Shown piece after piece: positions 51,439-60,744 of a stretch of 64,000 nt of DNA (position 1 is the stretch's first letter; every line of letters begins with the position of its first letter). Below the pieces are notes generated by a model. The model was not told the origin of the DNA and did no database searches. It saw nothing but the letters and a program-made list of their open reading frames with translations. A program made the position numbers and the translations under genes. Where the stretch lies: the NCBI RefSeq assembly GCF_036492835.1, contig NZ_AP025314.1:558001-622000 (forward strand), given 5' to 3'. Source of the stretch: Fulvitalea axinellae (GTDB lineage Bacteria > Bacteroidota > Bacteroidia > Cytophagales > Cyclobacteriaceae).

Positions 51439-52602
51439 TCAGAACATGTAATCCGTTTCGAAGATAATTCTTCTGATCCTGTTGTTTTGAATTTGGTAAT
51501 AATGCCACATACCAGTCACTCCTGTTTCAATCATTATGACAGATATATCGCAAGGCTTCATTACGCCGTCGACACCGTAATATTCTAAAACTTCAGCCAC
51601 CGTAGTTCCGACCCGAAAAGAGTTAACAAAAGCGCATGCCGGTTCGCTGATATCACCGCATACGATTTGGACAACGCCTTGGTCGGTGTCGTTAAAGAAC
51701 TCTATCGTATCGGTATTGTGAAAAAGTATAAACCTGTCATCGTTAATGTCGCAGTTTGAAAACTCTTCAAATTCCCTTACAATCTGGCTTCTTTTGCTAT
51801 GTTTTCCGAATGGGAAATAGCCAATGTCATCAGTCGTCGCGATTTTTAGTGTGTCCTTGCGAATGGTCCACTCAATTAAGTCCTCATTCTCTTTAGTGGA
51901 ATTATTAGGTTTGTTCGTACTGAATACCGCTTCCCTAACTTCCTCAAGACTCATCCAATTCGGCTTCCCGATTCTATCCGGTGCAATTTCAAACGCATCC
52001 GCATTGCCTTCTAATAATATGGCGGGGCGAATTAGTTGCTTTTTGAGAGGTGCGATTTCACCGTCCCGTTTGATGCTGTGGTTTAACGATACCTTTACCC
52101 GAATATTGCCGGTTGTTTTTTGGGTCGGAACACTTTTCGTTGCCCAAGGGTAGCCCCAATAGGTTTTGTCGTTTGCGCTGATTATCGGATCGAAAAAGAA
52201 TAACCGTTTCAGGCCTTCCGTTTTTATATTGACATCAAGGATTTCGTAGTCTATGCCGTTCTCATATCCCGTCGCCCGGTATACTTCCGGCTCCGGGTCA
52301 GTATCCAGATTGATAAACTGAATGAAATGATAATCGCCCCGAAAATATGAATGGCGATGGAATACGGTATATTCTGGATTTACCCAGATTTCCATTTCTT
52401 TCCCCGCTTTGTCGGGTTTAGTGCGTATGATATACCCTTTTTTCCCGTCACCGTTAAAGTCAACCTGTACAACATCCCTGATCTCTTGCTTGGCAATATC
52501 AATTATCTTTTTGGGGTAAGTGGTAAGCGTATCGGTTTTAAGAAATCCTTGACTAAGCCCGACGGTAGGTAAGAGTAGAAAGATGATACAAGTTAATCTC
52601 AT
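51439..52602 (-). CDS. Exported hypothetical protein
   Basis: A 387-residue protein with a Sec signal (LTCIIFLLLPTVGLSQ). An early VDFNGDGKKGYIIRTKPDKA motif resembles an FG-GAP or VCBS-type calcium loop (DxNxDG). The remainder (LINLDTDPEPEVYRATGYEN) repeats this style, suggesting a partial beta-propeller at the N-terminal third. The C-terminal half is unrecognised. It is alone between an intergenic stretch and the four-span gene. Confidence 0.7.
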   Translation of the reverse strand: MRLTCIIFLLLPTVGLSQGFLKTDTLTTYPKKIIDIAKQEIRDVVQVDFNGDGKKGYIIRTKPDKAGKEMEIWVNPEYTVFHRHSYFRGDYHFIQFINLDTDPEPEVYRATGYENGIDYEILDVNIKTEGLKRLFFFDPIISANDKTYWGYPWATKSVPTQKTTGNIRVKVSLNHSIKRDGEIAPLKKQLIRPAILLEGNADAFEIAPDRIGKPNWMSLEEVREAVFSTNKPNNSTKENEDLIEWTIRKDTLKIATTDDIGYFPFGKHSKRSQIVREFEEFSNCDINDDRFILFHNTDTIEFFNDTDQGVVQIVCGDISEPACAFVNSFRVGTTVAEVLEYYGVDGVMKPCDISVIMIETGVTGMWHYYQIQNNRIRRIIFETDYMF

Positions 52603-53143
52603 GTTTTAATCTATGTGTATAGAGGGGGCTTTCCGGTTTTAGCTATAAGCACCACTATCCCTTGAATTGCCCATTAATTAAGTACTTGTGTGGGTTATGG
52701 TTTGAATTTACAGTCTTTATACTCTCACCTTATAGTAAAATGTAAAAATATTGTGATGATGGAGATTTGAATTCAAAGTAAAACGATGTGAGTTTATTGA
52801 AATTCAAGAATATCATAACCACAGAATCATTTCCGCTTGTAGAATACTCTCAACTACGCGTAATGTACAACTAAGTTATCCACGCTTGAATCAAACTAGG
52901 TCAATTCTGGTAATTGATAAGAGGTTGATGTTTTTGTTTGTTGATTACGTATTCTACGAATGGAATTATTATCTTTAAAATTGAATTTTGATTATAAATA
53001 TGATCCAAATTAAGGAAGAGGTAGTGTGTTTCTTCTTCTTATATTTTAAGCGAAATGAATATTTTATAATCTAACACTCGCCACAGTCCTATTTTTAAAA
53101 CGGCTTTTACGCCTAATACAGTGATCTGTCCTCAAATTAAGCG
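52603..53143. other. AT-rich divergent intergenic region
   Basis: About 540 bases between divergent genes. No ORF, hairpin of note or RNA gene was recognised. It probably holds promoters for both genes. Confidence 0.4.
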
Positions 53144-54043
53144 ATGAAAAAATACTTCTTATTGTTTTTGATATTTATTGGCCAGAAGCTTTATGCTCAA
53201 GATTTCGAAATGTTTAGCGTCCAGTCAAGTTTCTTCCAGAAGCGGGATATAAAAGAGAAAACGCAGGACGACAAAGTGGCGTATATGGATTTTAGCGTGG
53301 CGCTTACCATTCCTCAGGTATTTAATAATTCGGAAACCATTCTGGCGCATACGTTAGAGTATTCGAATTTGAAAACAAAAACGGAATTGGTATCGAACAA
53401 TTCCTCGAATAAGTATTCTTCGGATTTTCATTCCCTTGCCTATAATTTAAACTTCAACCAGAAGCTTAATGACAAATGGCGGATAAACATAGGCCTTTCG
53501 CCTACGCTGACTTCGGACTTTGAGGAGGGGCTTACAAAGAAAGATTTTACGCTTTTGGCAAACGCTTTATTGCTCAGAATGAAAAGCGAGCGTTTGAATT
53601 ATGGCTTTGGTTTGGTCTTCAGTAACAGTTTGGGAAGAGAATTGCTCCTGCCGTTTGCCGTGCTTAACTACAGCACTGGGCGAAAAACGCTGAACGTTAC
53701 GTTTCCGCAAAAAATCTCATTGATGTTCAATACCGAAAACAAGAATGTTTTTTACGGTTTCAGCGCCTTTTTAAACGGAGCGCAATATAACACCAATATC
53801 AGGAGACAGCAGTTTAGCTTCGTTACCGATAGGGTAAGTTATAGTGACCTGAATCTGGGGGGAACGCTTGAGTTTCGTTTGAAAGGAGGGATTTACGCTA
53901 GAACCTCTTTTGGAATGGCTATGTTCAGGGCTTTGGAATTGCAAAACGAATCCAAAGATACGATAGATGTCACACCCAAAAACGGATTGTTTTTCAACAC
54001 GGGTATTATATTTTATCCATTAAGAGGGAAAGCATCAAAATAA
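53144..54043 (+). CDS. Outer-membrane beta-barrel-like protein (DUF6268-like)
   Basis: A 299-residue protein with a Sec signal (FLLFLIFIGQKLYAQ). Alternating amphipathic strands run through the sequence (YSSDFHSLAYNLNFNQKLND, KWRINIGLSPTLTSDFEEGL, YARTSFGMAMFRALEL), ending in GLFFNTGIIFYPLRG, as expected of a small outer-membrane barrel. The DUF6268 match is from memory. It is followed 19 bases later by a DUF3267 gene, so they probably share a transcript. Confidence 0.75.
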   Translation: MKKYFLLFLIFIGQKLYAQDFEMFSVQSSFFQKRDIKEKTQDDKVAYMDFSVALTIPQVFNNSETILAHTLEYSNLKTKTELVSNNSSNKYSSDFHSLAYNLNFNQKLNDKWRINIGLSPTLTSDFEEGLTKKDFTLLANALLLRMKSERLNYGFGLVFSNSLGRELLLPFAVLNYSTGRKTLNVTFPQKISLMFNTENKNVFYGFSAFLNGAQYNTNIRRQQFSFVTDRVSYSDLNLGGTLEFRLKGGIYARTSFGMAMFRALELQNESKDTIDVTPKNGLFFNTGIIFYPLRGKASK

Positions 54044-54062
54044 AACAATAATACGGATCAGA

Positions 54063-54668
54063 ATGAAAGATATAGAGAATTTCAAAAAGGAAAAGCTCAC
54101 CGTTAATCTGGTTTGGGCTAATGTTTTCGGGTTTTTGATATTGGTTCCGATTAGCGTGGTGTATATCACTCCATATTATTTTTTGTGGAACGACGATTCC
54201 GGTTTGGCAAGCAAGCTTACCGGGATGAAAGCGCAGGAAGTGGCCTTTGGGGGAATATACGTTCTTGTCGCATTGGTTTTGGGCATTATTATCCATGAAT
54301 TGATTCATGGCATCACGTGGGCGAGGTTTGCGAAGAATGGTTTCAAGTCAATCAAATTTGGCATACTGTGGAAAATGTTGACGCCGTATTGCCATTGCAT
54401 GGAACCGCTGAAAGTGAAGGATTATATCAAAGGGGCCATTATGCCCGCTATTGTTTTGGGATTTGTCCCCGCTGTTTTGGCCATTGTTACCGGCCATTTG
54501 GGCTTGTTGGCATTCGGTATATTTTTCACCATGGCGGCCAGCGGTGATTTTCTGATTATCAACCTTATCAGAAAAGAGAATATGGAGGATATGGTACAGG
54601 ATCACCCGTCGGAAGTGGGTTGTTATATTTATAGAAGAGAGGAGCGTTCCGCTGAAGTGGGCAAGTAG
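54063..54668 (+). CDS. DUF3267-like membrane zinc metalloprotease
   Basis: A 201-residue protein with about five membrane helices. The intramembrane zinc motif is LGIIIHELIHGITWARF (His78, Glu79, His82), and a second motif, SGDFLIINLIRKEN, provides the later Asp seen in DUF3267 proteins. The family is predicted to cut substrates within the membrane; targets are unknown. It overlaps no gene but is packed between the barrel protein and the next small gene. Confidence 0.85.
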   Translation: MKDIENFKKEKLTVNLVWANVFGFLILVPISVVYITPYYFLWNDDSGLASKLTGMKAQEVAFGGIYVLVALVLGIIIHELIHGITWARFAKNGFKSIKFGILWKMLTPYCHCMEPLKVKDYIKGAIMPAIVLGFVPAVLAIVTGHLGLLAFGIFFTMAASGDFLIINLIRKENMEDMVQDHPSEVGCYIYRREERSAEVGK

Positions 54669-54673
54669 AGGTT

Positions 54674-55129
54674 ATGGGTATTGAAGAGATAATTTCGAGA
54701 ATAGCCGTATTCAGTCCGGATGAGGACGCTGAGGATTACGAAATCAGCGAGTTTTTTGACGAAATCCGGGAGAATGTGCATAAGCTCGGCGGATTGTCGG
54801 AAGAGGAACAAAGGCGATTGATAAAAGCACTTTTTCGATATATACGAAAACGGGATTCCGAGGAAGATGAGAATTTTTCGCTAATCCATTTTATCGAGCA
54901 AATAGATAAGAGCCTCTTTGACATTTATTACATAGAGCTATTTGAGTTCAACCGTAATCATGGCGCAATTACTTCGGTGTTGTTGCTGAATAGGTTTGTC
55001 AATACGCTTGACGGAAAAGAATGGGAAAATGGTGTCGCGCTTTTAAAGAGTATCGCCGATAATCCAGAATATCCAATACTAGTCAAGGAGGGGGCGAAAA
55101 GCTTTTATGAGTTTCAGATGGGGAAATAA
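54674..55129 (+). CDS. Small acidic helical protein, unknown
   Basis: A 151-residue soluble protein with a strongly acidic N-terminal part (FSPDEDAEDYEISEFFDEIR). It is helical throughout with HEAT-like features (GVALLKSIADNPEYPILVKE GAKSFY). It starts 5 bases after the DUF3267 gene, so it is almost certainly translated from the same mRNA. Function is unknown. Confidence 0.65.
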   Translation: MGIEEIISRIAVFSPDEDAEDYEISEFFDEIRENVHKLGGLSEEEQRRLIKALFRYIRKRDSEEDENFSLIHFIEQIDKSLFDIYYIELFEFNRNHGAITSVLLLNRFVNTLDGKEWENGVALLKSIADNPEYPILVKEGAKSFYEFQMGK

Positions 55130-55220
55130 TAGTTTTGATTAGTCCAATCGAGTAAAACAGCTAACTTTTCCTTTTATACAAATCGGGTCTATACACAAAT
55201 ATTTCGAAACAACTCAAATA

Positions 55221-55718
55221 ATGGGACATCACCTTACAGCCTTGATCGGAAAGGACACGATTAGCCGGAGCAAGCTAAAAGAGTATGGTTTGGCAGTGGC
55301 GTTTGAAAAAGGCTACGCAATAGTTATTCTAGACGATGAGGCGATGGATCGCTTGGATGATTTGCTTGATAAAGACACGGAAGCTCTTGGCGAAAATATA
55401 GAATGGGACTGCGAACTCACGCTGTTTTTGGCGAAGGAAATAGGGCTTGGGGTATTCGCCCTTATCAAAACGGATTATTTCGCCGGTTTAGGAGAACAAC
55501 ACGCCTGCGTGTACGATGGAGGAGACAAAAAGCTGGACAACGTTTGCATTAACACGGTGCTAAGGGAACTTGGTGTAGAATGCGAGGGCGAACAGGACGA
55601 GTTCGATAGCATTAACTTGAGCGAGTATCGGCAAAGCGAAATATATTATTGGAACCCCGGAAACTGGGCTGATAAAAAGGAGAATATGATTGGAGGAAGA
55701 GTTTTGGATTCCCTGTAG
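55221..55718 (+). CDS. Small hypothetical protein
   Basis: A 165-residue soluble protein (MGHHLTALIGKDTISRSKLK). Predicted alternating strands and helices; FALIKTDYFAGLGEQHACVY stands out. No family recognised. It follows the acidic helical protein by about 90 bases, so operon membership is uncertain. Confidence 0.62.
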   Translation: MGHHLTALIGKDTISRSKLKEYGLAVAFEKGYAIVILDDEAMDRLDDLLDKDTEALGENIEWDCELTLFLAKEIGLGVFALIKTDYFAGLGEQHACVYDGGDKKLDNVCINTVLRELGVECEGEQDEFDSINLSEYRQSEIYYWNPGNWADKKENMIGGRVLDSL

Positions 55719-55732
55719 CCATGGGTATAGCA

Positions 55733-55755
55733 AAGTTAGGTAGGCCTAACCTTTA
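55733..55755 (+). terminator. Hairpin after the 165-residue gene
   Basis: AAAGTTAGG and CCTAACCTTT pair with one bulge around a very short loop. No clear T-run follows beyond TTT. Confidence 0.45.
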
Positions 55756-55956
55756 AACGGTGTGTATGTACTTGAATAAAAGTATCATTGTTTTATAGTT
55801 GGCATTTTTTATTCACGTATTCGATGTTTTATTAAATTCAATGCATTCCCAAAAACTAAATTCAGGCCTTTATTTTTCTTCCATAACCGTTATGCTTTTG
55901 TATGGAAGAAAAATTTGTAGCCGTATTTGAGAGATCTTTTATCAAATTCACACAAA

Positions 55957-56436
55957 TCAATTAGGAGAATGTAGCCCCATTTTATTCCCTTCCGAATCCA
56001 AAAACAACGCAAAAAAACCGCTCTCATCAGCGTGGGGAGTTTTTGGGACGAGTATCTTACCGCCGTTCGGCTCCACTTTGTCAAGCATCACCTGCAGATT
56101 GTCACCGCCGTTTAGGTAAATCGTCACGCCGTCGGCAGATGGACGGAAGCCTTCGCCTTTCATTATTACGCCCGTTACCGCCTGTCCTTCATAGGGCATT
56201 ACGCCTATTTCCAAATCGGGCATTTCCATTTTTTCGATTTTGATATCCAGAACTGATTGGTAAAAACCGATGGCCCGGGAAATGTCGGTGGCCGGAATTT
56301 CGAAGATGGAGATAAAGCTGTTCATGTCTTTTACGTTTTGGTTTAAGGTAGAGTCGGATTGCTGTGGGGCGGACTCGCGGTTATCGAACCCTAAGATTAA
56401 CATCACGACAAGGAGGCTAAGCGCTATTCTTTTCAT
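55957..56436 (-). CDS. Exported VOC-family (glyoxalase-like) protein
   Basis: A 159-residue protein with an N-terminal hydrophobic signal (ALSLLVVMLILGF). The rest is a single vicinal-oxygen-chelate module: FISIFEIPATDISRAIGFYQ, DGVTIYLNGGDNLQVMLDKV, GFFALFLDSEGNKMGLHSPN. The Glu near the C-terminus (DSEGN) is in the usual metal-ligand position. VOC proteins are generally cytoplasmic; a signal sequence is unusual. It lies next to an AraC regulator on the same strand. Confidence 0.85.
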   Translation of the reverse strand: MKRIALSLLVVMLILGFDNRESAPQQSDSTLNQNVKDMNSFISIFEIPATDISRAIGFYQSVLDIKIEKMEMPDLEIGVMPYEGQAVTGVIMKGEGFRPSADGVTIYLNGGDNLQVMLDKVEPNGGKILVPKTPHADESGFFALFLDSEGNKMGLHSPN

Positions 56437-56511
56437 GTCTCGTAATTAGGATATGGAGACAAATCTAGACTCTCCGCTTGAGCCGGAATTGTAAAAACGC
56501 GACACGTAGTC

Positions 56512-57327
56512 TTATTTGTAAAAAGCGGAGGAGAGTGCCATATTCTCGTTGCCCAGAAACTCTTTCGGGCTGACGCCTGTAAACTCCTTGAAATCTTTGA
56601 TAAAATGCGCCTGGTCGTAATACTCGTTTTCGTAGGCTATGCGTGTTAGGCTTTCCCCGTCTTCGTTAAGCAACATTTTCAGGGCGCCCTGCATCCGGAT
56701 CACTTTGCCTAGTTGTTTTGGGCTGATGCCTATCTGTTTAACGAATTTTCTTTCGAGCTTTCTTCTCTTGGATAAATCGTCTTTCAGAATACCGCCGATC
56801 GAAGCTCCGCCTTTGGTAGACAACAGGGCGTCGACGGTAGTTTTCACGATATTGTCTACCGTTGCTTGTTCGCTGAGTTTTCCCATCAGAAAGTTTTCGA
56901 TAATCCCTATCCTTTGTTCGGCGTCAGTGGCTTGGACTATTTCCCGCTCCAACGCCATGGCGGTATCTTCCCCGAAAAGCGTTTCTAGTGGGGTCTCTTT
57001 ATTGACCAGCGTTTTTATGGGCACGTTTACAAAGTTGGCGAAGCCGAAGGGATAAAAACGGATGGCGAAGGTGTTGACATAGCCCGTGGGTTCTATATAA
57101 AAAGGTTCGATGGTTTGCCCCAGCACCATTGCCCTCGGTTGCAGAATAAAATCATTTTCGGAAGTGTAGCGCTTAACGTCTTCGCCAAGTATAAAAGCCA
57201 TCTCTATAGTGCCGTCAGGAACGATCCTTTGTCTTTGCGGACTGTCCGTAGCCGGAACTTCCAATGTCCAATAACAACTGACCAAGGACTCTAAATCCGG
57301 ATGGGGCTGAAAAGTACGGTAATCCAT
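56512..57327 (-). CDS. AraC-family transcriptional regulator
   Basis: A 271-residue protein. The N-terminal sensor (YRTFQPHPDLESLVSCYWTL, PDGTIEMAFILGED) matches the DUF6597-type domain linked to AraC regulators. The C-terminal double HTH has KRRKLERKFVKQIGISPKQL and ESLTRIAYENEYYDQAHFIK followed by DFKEFTGVSPKEF, the AraC signature. It lies about 75 bases upstream of the VOC gene on the same strand, so the two may form a regulator/effector pair. Confidence 0.93.
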   Translation of the reverse strand: MDYRTFQPHPDLESLVSCYWTLEVPATDSPQRQRIVPDGTIEMAFILGEDVKRYTSENDFILQPRAMVLGQTIEPFYIEPTGYVNTFAIRFYPFGFANFVNVPIKTLVNKETPLETLFGEDTAMALEREIVQATDAEQRIGIIENFLMGKLSEQATVDNIVKTTVDALLSTKGGASIGGILKDDLSKRRKLERKFVKQIGISPKQLGKVIRMQGALKMLLNEDGESLTRIAYENEYYDQAHFIKDFKEFTGVSPKEFLGNENMALSSAFYK

Positions 57328-57594
57328 AAACTGTTTGTTTTTTGGGAACTCGCTTGTCTAATATGTCGATAATTAGAACTGGTATAAGTACCCAAGTAAG
57401 AAAAACAGCTTAAACGCTTGAATAAAAATGGTTTGTTATGTGGTCTGGCGGATTCGTTAGTATTAAACGGTCTTTTTTAAGATGGTTTAATATGATTGTC
57501 GATTAGTTTTTGTACGGCGAGATAAATCATTTCTCGAATTCATATCTTCTCGTGAAAGTTGTCGACTTTTATTTACTCTAAAATTCGAATAAGC

Positions 57595-57604
57595 CAAAAA
57601 GGAA
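57595..57604. repeat. Target-site duplication, left copy (ISAs1 element)
   Basis: CAAAAAGGAA abuts the left end and recurs exactly at 58868-58877. ISAs1 elements commonly duplicate 8-10 bp. Confidence 0.85.
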
Positions 57605-58867
57605 CAGGGCCTGTTCATAAAGCGTCTGAGAAAATAGGAGCTTACCACCATGAATTGCAATTTTGAATTACCACAAACAAACTTGCGGTTGATGGATAAG
57701 CTCCCAAAAAAACGAAATTAATCAATACTACCTCCAGTTACAACTAAGCCTTGTAGACCACAGGAACGCCAAGGGGAAGAAGCACGAACTGGCTTTTGTC
57801 GTACTGTGCTTTATGCTTGCCGTATTCAGGAGCGGAGGAAAACTCAATTTCTCACAGATTCACCGCTCAATGAAAAGGGATCACGATTATTGGCGGGATT
57901 TCACAGGTGGTAAAAGTAAGTGTTGTGTGAGCCGTGTTCAACTCCGAAGAATCCTGAAGGATACAGATATACAGGGACTTAAGGCGGTTGCTGAAACCAC
58001 TTTTAACGCAAACGAAACTATAGATCCGCAAGCTCTTCAATGGTTTTCGATTGACGGTAAAGAACTCCGGGGGAGTATCGACAAATCCTCAGGGGACAAA
58101 CGCGGGGAAAGCGTGGTTCTGGTTACCGCGCAAGAAGATAAAACCAGCAAGGTTGTAGGCTACTATTCGGGTACCAAAGACTCCGAGCGGGGTATTGTCG
58201 ACGAATATTTTGAAACTCAATCCGGTCTTTCGGGAACGGCTTATACGATGGATGCCCTTCACAATAATTCCGGGTTACTGGAGGGAATCCATGGAAAACG
58301 GGGCGTCTACCTTTCACAAATAAAAGGGAACCAGAAAATACTCCGTGAAGACCTTCGAGACATGGAGCGGAGATCAGAATGTTTGGATTATAAAAAGACC
58401 GTCGAAAAGGGCCATGGCAGGATCGAAACAAGAATATACCGGACCTACCCGGTGGAAACGGGATGCTTGGAGCGTCGCTGGTCGAATACGGGGATGAGCT
58501 GCTTCATACGGGTAGACCGTACCCGTAAAGTCGTTAAAACAGGAAAAACATCAAGCGAGACATCATACTACGTCAGCAATATAAATACCGGTCTTATTGA
58601 TCAATACAACTTGCCTAACGCCGTAAGGGGACACTGGTCCGTAGAGGCAAACAATAATATGAGGGATACGAACTTCGGAGAGGACGGGTTAAGGAGCCTT
58701 GTCTCTGGTATACAGCAAAGTGTTTCATGTATTTTGACTGCTGTAATGAATATTTTGATCCAAAGGAACGCTGGTGAAAATATGAATGAAATGCGAGAGG
58801 AGATCGTAGCAGATATAAATTCTATTCACCAATATTTTAATAGATAGACCTTTATGAACAAGCCCTG
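57605..58867 (+). mobile_element. Complete ISAs1-family insertion sequence
   Basis: A 1,263-bp element. The inverted ends CAGGGCCTGTTCATAAAG (57605-57622) and CTTTATGAACAAGCCCTG (58850-58867) match at 17 of 18 positions. Both ends are flanked by the 10-bp direct repeat CAAAAAGGAA. One transposase gene fills the interior. The right end lies about 9 bases outside the stop of the neighbouring minus-strand gene, so that gene is intact. Confidence 0.95.
57692..58847 (+). CDS. ISAs1-family transposase with apparent N-terminal frameshift
   Basis: The main frame from 57813 encodes 344 residues with the ISAs1 DDE motifs: WFSIDGKELRGSID (Asp), TAYTMDALHNN (Asp) and RGHWSVEANNNMRDTNFGED (Glu). In the same frame the upstream codons from 57693 encode the missing family N-terminus (LSLVDHRNAKGKKHELAFVV), but without an ATG. 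The nearest ATG, at 57692, reads MDKLPKK and is joined to that frame only by a one-base shift at a run of seven As (57706-57712). Either the copy is inactivated by an extra A, or expression uses slippage at this run. A shorter protein starting at 57813 would lack the N-terminal domain. Confidence 0.9.
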
Positions 58868-58877
58868 CAAAAAGGAA
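58868..58877. repeat. Target-site duplication, right copy (ISAs1 element)
   Basis: CAAAAAGGAA adjacent to the right end, identical to 57595-57604. Confidence 0.85.
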
Positions 58878-58885
58878 GCATTAGG

Positions 58886-59647
58886 CTATTTGTTAAAAAA
58901 GAATTTCCACCTCGCCATATAATAGTTTTTTGCAAATGAATTGTTGGGCTCAAAATGTTTTGCGAAAAATAGCTTTCCGTGTTTATACTTTAAGACGAAG
59001 ATTCTGCTTTTTACCTTTGCGGAGCTATTCGAATAATTAATTGGCTCGGCTAAAACCCACTTTCCATGTCTTTGCCCATTCTTATGACTTCCTTTTAGTG
59101 TAATGTAGTAGCCCTTTTTCTGATTTAGTAATTCACTTTGATCAACAATAAAGAACCCTTCTTTTTTATCTTTTAATATTTTCAGGGCTTGTATTTCAGA
59201 GGTGTAGTTTGTTTGGTCATTTCGTATTCTTCTTTGGCAACCTTCAATTTCAAGAATGTTACCATCAGCTGAATTTATCGTTTTGCCAGTGTATAAGACA
59301 TAGCTTTTGCCAACTTCAGGTTCCCAAAAACAACTGGAATTGATATCGGACGCCCTTAATGTGGTAATAGATTTATTTATATCCCCTTTAAAGACCTCTA
59401 CGATTTCTATTTCAAATTCAGTGAAATCATTAAGAAGTTGCGTGAAGATATCGAATTCACCTATCGAGTCTTTTTGGTTCAGCGTGGCTTCACAGTTATC
59501 CTTCTTCTCGATTACTTTAACTTCGACAATAGTCTCTGACATATCATAAATCTGTAAGTCAAAGCTTTGAAGCATAGCGCACATACAACCCAATGATGTA
59601 TTTGAGTTGCTTATGAGTAATAGGAGTAGGATTGTGATTTTCTTCAT
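58886..59647 (-). CDS. Exported protein with NTR/TIMP-like domain and MORN-like tail
   Basis: A 253-residue protein with a Sec signal (ITILLLLLISNSNTSLGC) directly followed by CMCAM. An N-terminal Cys-x-Cys at the mature end, IVEVKVIEKKDNCEA, FEIEIVEVFKGDINKSITTL and SSCFWEPEVGKSYVLYTG follow the pattern of netrin/TIMP-like (NTR) domains. Toward the C-terminus, GSHKNGQRHGKWVLAEP is a MORN-like motif, as seen in exported Bacteroidota repeat proteins. Function is unknown. The ISAs1 element inserted just beyond its stop codon. Confidence 0.75.
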   Translation of the reverse strand: MKKITILLLLLISNSNTSLGCMCAMLQSFDLQIYDMSETIVEVKVIEKKDNCEATLNQKDSIGEFDIFTQLLNDFTEFEIEIVEVFKGDINKSITTLRASDINSSCFWEPEVGKSYVLYTGKTINSADGNILEIEGCQRRIRNDQTNYTSEIQALKILKDKKEGFFIVDQSELLNQKKGYYITLKGSHKNGQRHGKWVLAEPINYSNSSAKVKSRIFVLKYKHGKLFFAKHFEPNNSFAKNYYMARWKFFFNK

Positions 59648-59749
59648 TATTATGAATAGGGATAGAGTCTTGCACCTTTGCGAGAATCCTTTATTGTAAC
59701 AGTCAAACCGGAAATGCGGATTCTTGCGATAGTTGGAGAAACGGGTTGC

Positions 59750-60253
59750 TCAGGGATTAACGTCCCCCTTGCCTGACCTATTTCTATACGTAAAAAATAC
59801 GGTAGCCAGCACAGCCCCCGTAATGACGCCGGCAAATAGATAACTTGCGTGAGTTAATTCCGAATAAGGGATCTCCGTTCGGGGTTTGTACCCAATAAGG
59901 CTCGGAATTTTACCGTTAAGGGTATATAGTTTTGCTATCAAAAACAGAAAGCCTGACAATAATATAATTCCGAGTGAGTAGACTTTTTGAAGCCCCCGAA
60001 ATTTTGCGATTTTGTTGCAGGGTGGATATAGTAGAGGGATGATTACTATAGATGCCGTGAAAGTCATGTCTTTTATAAAGACGTCTTTTCCAGGGAATCC
60101 TCCGAAGCATGGATATTCCGTAACACTAATATTTTTTAATAGGCCAAAAGAGAATGCGTGGAAATAGACTTTCAGGTGATTGAAAATTAGGATTGTTAGG
60201 ATGATTGAGGCTCCAATATACAGTAGTGTGTACAGTAGTAATTTTTTAGTCAT
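59750..60253 (-). CDS. Four-span membrane protein, unknown
   Basis: A 167-residue protein with hydrophobic helices LYTLLYIGASIILTILIF, FTASIVIIPLLYP, LGIILLSGFLFLIAKLY and ASYLFAGVITGAVLATVFF. No family recognised. It is followed on the same strand, after about 100 bases, by the NTR-like gene. Confidence 0.62.
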   Translation of the reverse strand: MTKKLLLYTLLYIGASIILTILIFNHLKVYFHAFSFGLLKNISVTEYPCFGGFPGKDVFIKDMTFTASIVIIPLLYPPCNKIAKFRGLQKVYSLGIILLSGFLFLIAKLYTLNGKIPSLIGYKPRTEIPYSELTHASYLFAGVITGAVLATVFFTYRNRSGKGDVNP

Positions 60254-60295
60254 GATCGGTGCTGAAAAGTTAAACCGCTTACAGTAAGGGTATTA

Positions 60296-60742
60296 TTAAT
60301 TTAGTGTAATCGGCAAATCCATCCCATAACCTTCATCAGCCACAATTATGACTGGGAGGCCAAGGTCTTGACAATCCGACTGAGCCCAAATAGACTTTAA
60401 CCAATGACCTACAACATCGGATAGAACATCATTTACCTCGAAACTAGAATCAAACGGGTCCACATAAGGTACATTGGGCCTCAACCCTTCAGGAGTGTGA
60501 ATTACATCGATTAGAGTGGCAGAGTCCTTAATTGCCTTATTTAAAACGTATGGGTCAGGGCCCGATAGGGATACATTAACACCAAAAGTTCCCTCTCCGT
60601 CTTGATCAGGAAAAATTATTAATTCAATGCTTTTAGTTTTCTCGGGTAAGGACTGAATGGTTGCGTTGAGGTTTTTAATTGTATTTGATGAGTTTTCATC
60701 CAATACTCTTCTCAACTCAGCCCTGTATTCGTGCTCTTCCAT
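60296..60742 (-). CDS. DUF6389-like cytoplasmic protein
   Basis: A 148-residue acidic protein without a signal peptide. The segment KSIELIIFPDQDGEGTFGVN followed by VSLSGPDPYVLNKAI resembles DUF6389, a small family whose members I recall next to polymorphic-toxin immunity genes. It is 2 bases downstream of the EF-hand-like lipoprotein gene, which indicates translational coupling. An immunity role is only a hypothesis, since no toxin is visible. Confidence 0.6.
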   Translation of the reverse strand: MEEHEYRAELRRVLDENSSNTIKNLNATIQSLPEKTKSIELIIFPDQDGEGTFGVNVSLSGPDPYVLNKAIKDSATLIDVIHTPEGLRPNVPYVDPFDSSFEVNDVLSDVVGHWLKSIWAQSDCQDLGLPVIIVADEGYGMDLPITLN

Positions 60743-60744
60743 TT

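Noticed and set aside
55733..55755. attC-like site (GTTAGG...CCTAAC)
   Set aside because: The structure is far too short for an attC site and has no spaced inner arms; it reads as a terminator-like hairpin.
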